64,000 bases of DNA. It comes from Oryzomonas sagensis (GTDB lineage: Bacteria; Desulfobacterota; Desulfuromonadia; Geobacterales; Pseudopelobacteraceae). Positions 57,489 through 64,000 of this stretch are shown here, piece after piece. The notes under the pieces were generated by a model. The model saw only the letters and a program-made list of their open reading frames with translations. It made no database searches and was not told the DNA's origin. The translations under genes and the position numbers were made by a program. How positions within the stretch are numbered: the first letter of the stretch is position 1; the number at the start of each line of letters is the position of its first letter. The stretch spans positions 1,482,525 to 1,546,524 of the forward strand of contig NZ_VZRA01000001.1 in the NCBI RefSeq assembly GCF_008802355.1. The letters are read 5' to 3'.

Positions 57489-57533
57489 AGTTTTCCCTTG
57501 CGCGCCTACCTGTTTTTCGCTAATGTTCAAAAT

Positions 57534-58166
57534 ATGAACAATAGTGAAAATTCACTCGAATCCTACCGCTCCCTCTTGCTGCTTTCCGAGATAACCGGCG
57601 AAGAACCCCTGTCCCAGCGGGAACTCTCCCGCCGGCTCGGCATTGCCGTCGGTCTGGTCAACTCCTACCTGAAAAACCTTGTTTCCAAAGGCTACGTGCG
57701 GGTCAAGAACTTCCCCAGCAACCGCTACGCCTATCTCCTCACCCCTCAAGGGCTGGCCGAGAAGAGCCGCCTGGCCTATCAGCACCTCAGCTACTTCACC
57801 AGCCTCTACACCGTTGCCCGCCAGGACTACCTGGACCTGTTCCGCCGCCTGGAAGCCGCCGGCGTGCGGGAGGTCGCCTTCTGCGGGGTGGACGAGGTGG
57901 CCGAGGTGGCCTACCTGTCGTTGCAGGAGACCGATATCAAGCTGGTTGCGGTCATGGACGACGCACGTGCCGGCGAGACCTTCTTCGGGGTGCCGGTCGT
58001 CGCACTGGCGGCGGGGGCGCCCCAGTTGACTGCCTCACTGGTGATTTCCTCCCTGAAGCGACGCAATGAGTTGCTGCAGGCGCTCCTGGGGCAGGGGATC
58101 GCCTTGGGGCGGATCTTCACCGCCGGAGCGGATACGGGCAAGGAAAATGGCGGAGGCCGGGCGTGA
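57534..58166 (+). CDS. EPS-associated MarR-like regulator with C-terminal Rossmann-like domain
   Basis: A 210-residue protein with an N-terminal winged helix (residues 10-70; [37 protein letters not shown]) and a C-terminal alpha/beta domain ([60 protein letters not shown]) that resembles nucleotide- or CoA-binding folds. This combination occurs in regulators placed at the start of exopolysaccharide loci. The ATG at 57534 has no strong ribosome site; a TTG at 57498 is an alternative. The stop overlaps the wecB GTG. A related C-terminal fragment lies after wecB at 59311-59406. Confidence 0.85.
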   Translation: MNNSENSLESYRSLLLLSEITGEEPLSQRELSRRLGIAVGLVNSYLKNLVSKGYVRVKNFPSNRYAYLLTPQGLAEKSRLAYQHLSYFTSLYTVARQDYLDLFRRLEAAGVREVAFCGVDEVAEVAYLSLQETDIKLVAVMDDARAGETFFGVPVVALAAGAPQLTASLVISSLKRRNELLQALLGQGIALGRIFTAGADTGKENGGGRA

Positions 58167-59329
58167 TCAAGGTCCTCTCCATATTCGGCACGCGCCCCGA
58201 AGCGATCAAGATGGCCCCGGTGGTCAAGGAACTTGAGAAACATGCGGATCGCTTCGTCAGCCGTGTCTGCGTCACGGCCCAGCATCGCCAGATGCTCGAC
58301 CAGGTGCTGCATCTCTTCGGCATTGTCCCTGATTACGACCTGGACATCATGAAGCCGGGCCAGAACCTCTTCGACATCACCTGCAACGTGCTGCTGGGGC
58401 TGCGCGGGGTATTGGAAGAGGAGCGGCCCGATATCGTCCTGGTCCACGGCGATACGACCACCACCATGGCCGCCTCGCTGGCCGCCTACTATCTGCGCAT
58501 CCCCGTGGGGCACGTGGAGGCGGGGTTGCGGACGCACAACAAGTACGCCCCCTTCCCGGAGGAGATCAACCGGCACGTCGCCGGGGTGATTGCGGACCTG
58601 CATTTTGCACCCACGCCGTGGGCGCGGGACAACCTGCTGCGCGAGGGGGTCGCCCCCGCAACCATCCACGTCACCGGCAACACGGTGATCGACGCGCTCC
58701 TGGCGGTCGTCGGCAAGGTGCGGCAGCCGGAGCACGAAGCGGGGATCATGGAACGCTTGCGCCGGTGTCTCCCGGAAAATTCACCCGTTGTGACCTCCCG
58801 GACCTCTCGGGTGATCCTGGTCACCGGCCACCGCCGTGAGAACTTCGGCGAAGGCTTCGAAAATATCTGCCGGGCGCTGGCTGAAATAGGTGAGACGTAT
58901 TCTGACGTAGAGATCGTCTACCCCGCCCACCAGAACCCCAATGTTCAAGAGCCGGTACGGCACCTCCTGGGCAGCAAGCATGGCAACATCCACCTGATCG
59001 AACCGCAGGATTATCTCCCCTTTGTCTGGCTGATGAACCGCTCCCACCTGATCATCACCGATTCCGGCGGCGTACAGGAAGAGGCGCCGTCATTGGGTAA
59101 GCCGGTGCTGGTCATGCGCGAGACCACCGAACGTCCCGAGGCCCTTGAGGCTGGAACGGTGCGGCTGGTCGGAACGGACCACAAGAGGATTGTGGCTGAG
59201 GCTGGCCGCCTGCTTACGGACGGGGAGGCATATAGGGCAATGAGTCAGGCCCATAATCCGTATGGGGATGGGAAAGCGGCGGGGAGGATTGTCAGTGCTC
59301 TGGCCGATGCGATAGTTACTTGCTGGTGA
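58163..59329 (+). CDS. wecB: UDP-N-acetylglucosamine 2-epimerase (non-hydrolysing)
   Basis: A 388-residue enzyme converting UDP-GlcNAc to UDP-ManNAc for surface polysaccharide. Diagnostic features are [93 protein letters not shown] and [23 protein letters not shown] start at 58163 overlaps the regulator stop. The last residues (DAIVTCW) run into a remnant of another gene, so the natural C-terminus may have been altered by a few residues, but the catalytic core is intact. Confidence 0.95.
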   Translation: MIKVLSIFGTRPEAIKMAPVVKELEKHADRFVSRVCVTAQHRQMLDQVLHLFGIVPDYDLDIMKPGQNLFDITCNVLLGLRGVLEEERPDIVLVHGDTTTTMAASLAAYYLRIPVGHVEAGLRTHNKYAPFPEEINRHVAGVIADLHFAPTPWARDNLLREGVAPATIHVTGNTVIDALLAVVGKVRQPEHEAGIMERLRRCLPENSPVVTSRTSRVILVTGHRRENFGEGFENICRALAEIGETYSDVEIVYPAHQNPNVQEPVRHLLGSKHGNIHLIEPQDYLPFVWLMNRSHLIITDSGGVQEEAPSLGKPVLVMRETTERPEALEAGTVRLVGTDHKRIVAEAGRLLTDGEAYRAMSQAHNPYGDGKAAGRIVSALADAIVTCW

Positions 59330-59406
59330 TCTCCTCTCTGAAGCGGCGAGGTGGAATACTGAAGACTCTTGAAGCTATCGAGATTCCCTCCGCTGATTTT
59401 TTGTGA
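59311..59406 (+). pseudogene. Remnant of a second EPS-type MarR regulator (C-terminal end)
   Basis: In the frame ending at TGA 59404-59406 the sequence reads [19 protein letters not shown] followed by IEIPSADFL. This matches the C-terminus of the regulator at 57534-58166 ([20 protein letters not shown]). There is no upstream homologous sequence, because the fragment merges into the wecB 3' end. It is probably the scar of a deletion of a paralogous regulator gene. Confidence 0.65.
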
Positions 59407-59433
59407 ACTCGACAAAAATGGACTGAACCATTA

Positions 59434-59505
59434 ATGCCAGAAGATGGAACCATGACGATGAGAGATGAGATCATCGATTTCCTTAAGGAACATAATTGTC
59501 CGTAA
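59434..59505 (+). pseudogene. Possible remnant of an MntA-like nucleotidyltransferase start
   Basis: A 23-codon frame ending in TAA reads MTMRDEIIDFLKEHNCP after a short lead. This resembles the first helix of MntA-type antitoxin nucleotidyltransferases, then stops. It is the right distance and orientation before the HepT-like remnant. The match is short, so the call is tentative. Confidence 0.35.
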
Positions 59506-59525
59506 AATGGACATAAGCTGACCTG

Positions 59526-59726
59526 ATGAACATCATCTGGGGCCTTCAAAGGCGTTGCGGTTCACTTGCGCCGTCTGAGGATTTCAGAAAGTGCCATGTC
59601 GGGTTGGAGAAAACTGACAGTATCTGTATGCAGCTTATAAGCATTGGAGGAGACGTCAAACAAATGATGGTTGAAACTAGAATAAGGCTGTACGTCAAAA
59701 TTTCCAAAGTTATCATACCGGAGTGA
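59526..59726 (+). pseudogene. Degraded HepT-like (HEPN, DUF86) toxin gene
   Basis: The frame reads IIWGLQRRCGSLAPSEDF near its start and LEKTDSICMQLISIGGDVKQ near residues 27-46. The latter resembles the helix of HepT/DUF86 proteins that leads to the IGE motif (here IGG). After residue 46 the similarity ends, and the RX4HXY catalytic motif expected further on is missing. It is thus a truncated remnant. It fills the gap just before the flippase gene. Confidence 0.5.
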
Positions 59727-59729
59727 ACA

Positions 59730-61256
59730 TTGAGTTCAGAAGTAGGATCTAGGATTGCCAAAAATTCAATTTTTAATTTTGCCCGAACGTTACTCACCAT
59801 TCCGATAACAATATTTATCACTCCTTTTATCATCAGATATGTGGGGAGGGACGAGTTTGGTATATGGGCATTGGTTGGCGTCATCTCCTCCTATGCCCAG
59901 TTGAGTGATTTCGGGATTACGGACAGCCTTATCAAATTTATGGCTGAATACAAGGTCAAAAACGATCATCAACAGCTCAACAGGCTCATCAATACCGCCT
60001 TTGTAGCCTATATTTTCATGAGTATTGCCTTTTGTGTGATCTTCTTCTTTGCCTTGCCGTTCATCATAACTACTATTCTAAGTATTCCTCCTGAACTTGT
60101 AAAAAAGGCCACGTACGTTTTTACCATCGCCATAGCCCTCTTTTTTGTAAATATGACAATGAGTGTTTTCGGTTCCTTGATCATCGGTTTCCAGCGTATG
60201 GGGTACAGCAACCTCATATCATTCATTTCAACAATCATAATGGCCTGTGGGACTTTCGTTGCCCTGTCACGAGGTTACGGACTCGTAGGTTTAATCCACA
60301 ATAACGTGCTCATCACCATCTTTGTCATTTTCTCAAACTTATTCGTTGCATGGCGGTTATTTCCGCAGGTGGCCCTGAATCCCTTTAAATACTTCAGTAT
60401 GGAGACTTTAAAGCTGATTTTCGGCTTCAGTTGGAAGGTCCAGTTGTCCTCCATTTCCAACCTGCTCGTCTACCAAGTGGACCGGGTACTCCTTAGTCAT
60501 TACCTTGGACTGGGGGCGGTCAGTAATTATGAGGTTGCCAATCGGATCGCCACCCAGGCCAGGGTTTTCATTGCGTCGGTATTTACTCCCATGGTTCCCG
60601 CCGCCTCATCGTTACAGGCCACCGATGAATCGGACAAAGTGCGCGGGCTGTATAACAGATCAATGAAATACATGGCCGTTGCAGCCATTCCGTTTTCCGC
60701 CCTCGTCATTGCCTTGGCGCACCCTTTCGTCAGGACCTGGCTGGGCGAAGGGTATGCAACAAGCGCTTATACCATGCAGTTTCTCATGTTAGCTTATATG
60801 ATCAACCTGCTTCCCGGACCGGGGAATTTCATTCTTCACGGGATAAACAAACCGCATATCCCAATGTTGAATTCCATAGGCGCTGGAATAACAAATCTTA
60901 TACTGTGTTTCGTCCTTGTGCAGCAGCTCGGTTACTATGGGATCATCATCGGTATTTTAGCAACTATAATTATTTTCAGTCTGACATTCCTTTTTATGGT
61001 GCACAAAGAAATTCATGGGTTAAGTTGGACTTTGTATGCCAGCATATATATAAAGCCAATCATAATTTCAACAGCTTTATGCGCCATGTTAGTTGTAGTA
61101 AATATACTGTTGCCATTTAAAGGGTACGCCCTCTTGAGTCTTCTATCATTGATATATTTTGCAATCGTATCCTTTGTCATGTTAAAAGGAAGCTATTTCG
61201 ATCAGTTCGACCGCCTGACCTTATCGAAGCTTAATCCATTTGGCAAAGTCAGATAA
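59730..61256 (+). CDS. Polysaccharide flippase, Wzx/MATE-like
   Basis: A 508-residue inner-membrane protein with about 12-14 hydrophobic helices, flipping lipid-linked oligosaccharides across the membrane. The N-terminal region (SIFNFARTLLTIPITIFITP, FIIRYVGRDEFGIWALVGV) and central VDRVLLSHYLGLGAVSNYEV are typical of the polysaccharide biosynthesis family. The TTG at 59730 lies six bases after GGAG. Base composition is clearly more AT-rich than the upstream genes, consistent with an exchanged O-antigen or EPS region. It precedes methyltransferase and glycosyltransferase genes in the same direction. Confidence 0.9.
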   Translation: MSSEVGSRIAKNSIFNFARTLLTIPITIFITPFIIRYVGRDEFGIWALVGVISSYAQLSDFGITDSLIKFMAEYKVKNDHQQLNRLINTAFVAYIFMSIAFCVIFFFALPFIITTILSIPPELVKKATYVFTIAIALFFVNMTMSVFGSLIIGFQRMGYSNLISFISTIIMACGTFVALSRGYGLVGLIHNNVLITIFVIFSNLFVAWRLFPQVALNPFKYFSMETLKLIFGFSWKVQLSSISNLLVYQVDRVLLSHYLGLGAVSNYEVANRIATQARVFIASVFTPMVPAASSLQATDESDKVRGLYNRSMKYMAVAAIPFSALVIALAHPFVRTWLGEGYATSAYTMQFLMLAYMINLLPGPGNFILHGINKPHIPMLNSIGAGITNLILCFVLVQQLGYYGIIIGILATIIIFSLTFLFMVHKEIHGLSWTLYASIYIKPIIISTALCAMLVVVNILLPFKGYALLSLLSLIYFAIVSFVMLKGSYFDQFDRLTLSKLNPFGKVR

Positions 61257-61290
61257 CATCTCCCCCAATAGATGAAAGGTTTAGATTGCT

Positions 61291-61956
61291 ATGGATGAAA
61301 CCTCTAAAACGAAGAGTATTTGGACTACATTCGAAAAGTCCATCCTTACGGGGCATGGGATAGACATAGGCTGCGGGCCTGACCCGGTTAGCCCCAATGC
61401 CCGGAAATTCGATATAGAGGATGGCGATGCAAACGAAATCCTTCGCTTTGTCAATGACCAATTCGATTTTGTCTATTCATCGCACTGTCTTGAGCACATG
61501 AACGACCCGAAGAAGACTTTGCAGGATTGGTGGACGCTGGTGAAACCGGGTGGGCATCTTTTTCTGATCGTGCCTGATGAAGACCTTTATGAACAGGGGG
61601 TTTTCCCAAGCAGGTTCAACCCGGACCATAAGGCAACCTTTACCATATCGAAGACAAAGAGCTGGTCACCGGTATCGATGAATATTCTTGATCTCGCTCT
61701 TTCATTGCCGCAGTCGCAGCTTGTCGGTATTACCCTTCATGATCATGGATACGATAGAAGCATACAGTACAAAGGCATCGATAAGCCTACCCTGGTGACG
61801 CGGTTGATGATGCGGGGATACAGGTTGTTGAACCGTTTGACCTCCATTCGACTCCAATCGATGGATATCGTGCTATCCCATTTTTCCCCGGTGGATCAAA
61901 CGCTCCGGCCGGGAGTCCTGGCGCAGATTCAGTGTATCGTCAGGAAGCAGCAGTAA
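61291..61956 (+). CDS. Class I SAM-dependent methyltransferase of the polysaccharide locus
   Basis: A 221-residue protein with a short AdoMet-binding motif (HGIDIGCGPDPVSPNARKFD), DFVYSSHCLEHMNDPKKTLQ and WWTLVKPGGHLFLIVPDEDL, all usual for Methyltransf_11-like enzymes. The C-terminal 90 residues are variable and may set substrate. Location between the flippase and a GT9 gene suggests methylation of a glycan or sugar nucleotide. ATG at 61291; no clear alternative. AT-rich like its neighbours. Confidence 0.85.
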   Translation: MDETSKTKSIWTTFEKSILTGHGIDIGCGPDPVSPNARKFDIEDGDANEILRFVNDQFDFVYSSHCLEHMNDPKKTLQDWWTLVKPGGHLFLIVPDEDLYEQGVFPSRFNPDHKATFTISKTKSWSPVSMNILDLALSLPQSQLVGITLHDHGYDRSIQYKGIDKPTLVTRLMMRGYRLLNRLTSIRLQSMDIVLSHFSPVDQTLRPGVLAQIQCIVRKQQ

Positions 61957-61966
61957 TGCGATTGTT

Positions 61967-63010
61967 ATGAAAATCGACTGGCGCAGGGTGAAATACGTCA
62001 AGGGTATCCTTCCTTTTCTTCACAAGGGGGCTGTGCCCGTCATCTTTGCGCTGGATTATCTCAGGTTATGGCTGAGGCGGCGCAAGGTCAAGAAGGAAGC
62101 GCCGGAGCGCAAATTCGTCGTCATCAACCTCATCGAGCATTTCGGCGATATCGTGGCGTGTGAGCCGGTGGCACGTGACGTCAAGACGCGTGATCCGAAT
62201 GCGTACCTCGTGTGGATGGTCAGGAGACCCTACCGTGAGCTTGTCCTCCATAACCCGGCAATCGACCAGGTGTTTGTCCTTTCCTGCCTTACGGAATGGA
62301 TATACCTCGCCGGATCGGGGCTGTTTGACGAGATTATCGATCTCCATCCGCAGAATCGCAAATGTCCGATTTGCCACAGGCCATTACTGAAGGAACGCGG
62401 CAATACCGAGATCACCATAGAAACGTACTACAATTACGGCAATTTGCTGGCAGCCTACTGCCAGAGCGCCGGAATTCCCGTCATCGAGGATCAGCCGAGG
62501 CTCTACATCCCTCATGAGACAGGTCAGCGCATTGATCTTCTCGGGCTGCCGGAACGTTTCGTTGTCGCCCATTGTTCATCCAATGAGGCGAGCCGGGACT
62601 GGACGCAGGAAAAATGGCGGCAGCTTGCGCAAGATGTCATGAGCAACCTTGATCTTCCGGTCGTCGAGATCGGGCTGAAGCCGCTACTTGATCTTGAATC
62701 CGACCGCTATGTGAATCTGTGCGGCCAATTGTCGCTGCTTGAAACTGCCGAAGTCATCAGGCGTGCGAGATTGTTTATCGGGATCGACAGTGGCCCGGCA
62801 CATCTTGCAAATGCAGTCGGCACTTTCGGAATAATCCTTCTTGGCGAGTACAGAAATTTTAAACGTTACATGCCATACAGCGGCGGCTACGCAAATGGCG
62901 AAAATGCAAATATACTTTATCACGCTGGACCCGTGGCTGAGATTTCCGTCAATAGGGTATGTGATGCAATTAGAGAATACGTCAATGAAATGAATGGTGA
63001 TTCTGAATGA
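61967..63010 (+). CDS. Glycosyltransferase family 9 protein (heptosyltransferase-like)
   Basis: A 347-residue GT-B glycosyltransferase. N-terminal FVVINLIEHFGDIVACEPVA and VRRPYRELVLHNPAIDQVFV; C-terminal VVAHCSSNEASRDWTQEKWR, VVEIGLKPLLD and the nucleotide-binding RRARLFIGIDSGPAHLANAV, all typical of GT9. A CPICHRP segment near residue 130 is unusual and could bind metal. It probably adds a sugar during surface-polysaccharide synthesis. Its stop overlaps the next ATG by four bases. Confidence 0.87.
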   Translation: MKIDWRRVKYVKGILPFLHKGAVPVIFALDYLRLWLRRRKVKKEAPERKFVVINLIEHFGDIVACEPVARDVKTRDPNAYLVWMVRRPYRELVLHNPAIDQVFVLSCLTEWIYLAGSGLFDEIIDLHPQNRKCPICHRPLLKERGNTEITIETYYNYGNLLAAYCQSAGIPVIEDQPRLYIPHETGQRIDLLGLPERFVVAHCSSNEASRDWTQEKWRQLAQDVMSNLDLPVVEIGLKPLLDLESDRYVNLCGQLSLLETAEVIRRARLFIGIDSGPAHLANAVGTFGIILLGEYRNFKRYMPYSGGYANGENANILYHAGPVAEISVNRVCDAIREYVNEMNGDSE

Positions 63011-64000
63011 AAACAATTGCATTTTATCTCCCACAATACCACCCGATTCCTGAAAACGACGCTTGGTGGGGGAAAGGTTTCACTGAGTGGACAAATGTTG
63101 CGAAGGCCAGGCCGCTTTTTCTGGGGCATCACCAACCGCAAATACCTGCCGATCTCGGCTTCTACGACCTGAGACTCGAGGAAACGCGAATCGCTCAGGC
63201 TGAATTGGCGAGGGAGTACGGTATAGGGGGATTCTGTTACTATCATTACTGGTTCAACGGGAAGATGCTGCTGGAAAGACCCTTCAATGATGTGCTGACG
63301 TCAAGCAAACCGGATTTCCCGTTCTGCCTTTGCTGGGCAAATGAAAATTGGACTCGGAGATGGGATGGCTTGGAACAGGAAATTCTTATGCGGCAAAACT
63401 ATGACGACTACGATCCTATCCAGCATGCTCAATGGCTGGTACAGGCATTTAAAGACCAAAGGTACATTAAGATCAGTGGCAGACCGTTGTTTCTTGTGTA
63501 CAGGGCCGACCATCTAAAGAACATTCGTAATGTGTTAGCTGCATGGAAAGCCTATGCGCTGGAATCAGGTTTTCCGGGTCTTTATGTCTGCGCAGTAAAG
63601 AACAATCAATATAAACTTTCTGATGCCGAGACGATAGAAGCAGGTTTTGATGCCATAGTGGAATTTCAGCCAAATCCGAGTGATTTGAAGGGCGCGGCAA
63701 TGAATCTGAAAACCGTAACGCTGGTAAGAAAACTGAATGCTATTTTGGAAAAGTTAAACCTACCTCGAAAAAGTGACTATGTGAGGTACGATTATTCAAA
63801 GGTCGTCGAAGCTGCAATAAAAAAATCTCCGCCGGCTTATAAAACCTTTCCTTGCATTTTCCCCAATTGGGACAATACATCAAGACGCCGATTTGGAATA
63901 ACGGTAATCCAAAATGATGACGCGACGCTATATGCGAAATGGCTCGAGAGTTCTATGATGGCTGTGGAGAACAATCCAGAGGATGAAAAAATTGTTTTTG
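63007..64000 (+). CDS. WbsX-like/GH99-like glycan protein (partial, runs off the window)
   Basis: The first 331 residues are present and the frame is open at the window end. It begins MKTIAFYLPQYHPIPENDAW, then WGKGFTEWTNVAKARPLFLG, YGIGGFCYYHYWFNGKMLL and FCLCWANENWTRRWDG. These are hallmarks of the WbsX family, related to GH99 endo-mannosidase folds and found in O-antigen clusters. Whether it acts as a transferase or hydrolase is not established. The ATG at 63007 overlaps the GT9 stop. Moderately AT-rich. Confidence 0.87.
   Translation, partial: MKTIAFYLPQYHPIPENDAWWGKGFTEWTNVAKARPLFLGHHQPQIPADLGFYDLRLEETRIAQAELAREYGIGGFCYYHYWFNGKMLLERPFNDVLTSSKPDFPFCLCWANENWTRRWDGLEQEILMRQNYDDYDPIQHAQWLVQAFKDQRYIKISGRPLFLVYRADHLKNIRNVLAAWKAYALESGFPGLYVCAVKNNQYKLSDAETIEAGFDAIVEFQPNPSDLKGAAMNLKTVTLVRKLNAILEKLNLPRKSDYVRYDYSKVVEAAIKKSPPAYKTFPCIFPNWDNTSRRRFGITVIQNDDATLYAKWLESSMMAVENNPEDEKIVF

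Overview
The window looks like a chromosomal segment of a Geobacter-type deltaproteobacterium (Geobacteraceae or a close relative). The support is high GC with GTG and TTG starts, the lon, thiL and tkt run, a c-type-heme sensor kinase paired with an NtrC-type regulator, a small diheme cytochrome, the SpeA/carboxyspermidine polyamine route, and a methionine synthase without an activation domain. The genus is inferred from gene content; no database search was possible.

Layout. 0-2 kb: a polar amino-acid ABC transporter on the minus strand, cut by the window edge. 2-5.6 kb: a rhodanese-like/YceI fusion protein, priA and a small conserved ORF. 5.8-10.5 kb: a minus-strand polyamine cluster (speA, carboxyspermidine dehydrogenase, carboxyspermidine decarboxylase) with palindromic repeats in its gaps. 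10.9-16.8 kb: hsp20, lon and thiL with overlapping ends, then tkt. 16.9-19.1 kb: a Crp/Fnr regulator, aroF and a probable 6S RNA with its own promoter and terminator. 19.2-24.2 kb: a minus-strand cobalamin operon ending in nikR, in which cobJ and cobQ are one open frame joined by a dispersed repeat. 24.4-32.3 kb: a lytic transglycosylase, a FleQ-like sigma-54 activator, and a chemotaxis operon (cheW, cheA, cheR, an HDOD gene, cheB). 32.3-38.5 kb: prfC, DoxX, a diguanylate cyclase, tRNA-Arg, a degenerate metallo-beta-lactamase-fold protein, coaE and an rRNA methyltransferase.

38.6-43.8 kb: a five-gene minus-strand cluster (circularly permuted ATP-grasp, alpha-E, transglutaminase-like, two AstE/AspA-like metallohydrolases). 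It looks like a peptide or amide ligation and trimming system of unknown product, and is the most promising poorly described system here. 44-49.8 kb: a diheme cytochrome, a membrane protein, and the hrcA-grpE-dnaK-dnaJ heat-shock operon behind a CIRCE operator. 49.9-57.4 kb: murI, a GerMN protein, metH, a hypothetical gene, and the heme sensor kinase/regulator pair. 57.5-64 kb: the start of a surface-polysaccharide locus (EPS-type MarR regulator, wecB, Wzx flippase, methyltransferase, GT9, WbsX-like). A 400-bp scar between wecB and wzx holds remnants of a duplicated regulator and of an MntA/HepT toxin-antitoxin module.

Other notable features are three families of dispersed or inverted intergenic repeats, two of which touch coding sequence, and several proteins that keep a fold but lack catalytic residues.
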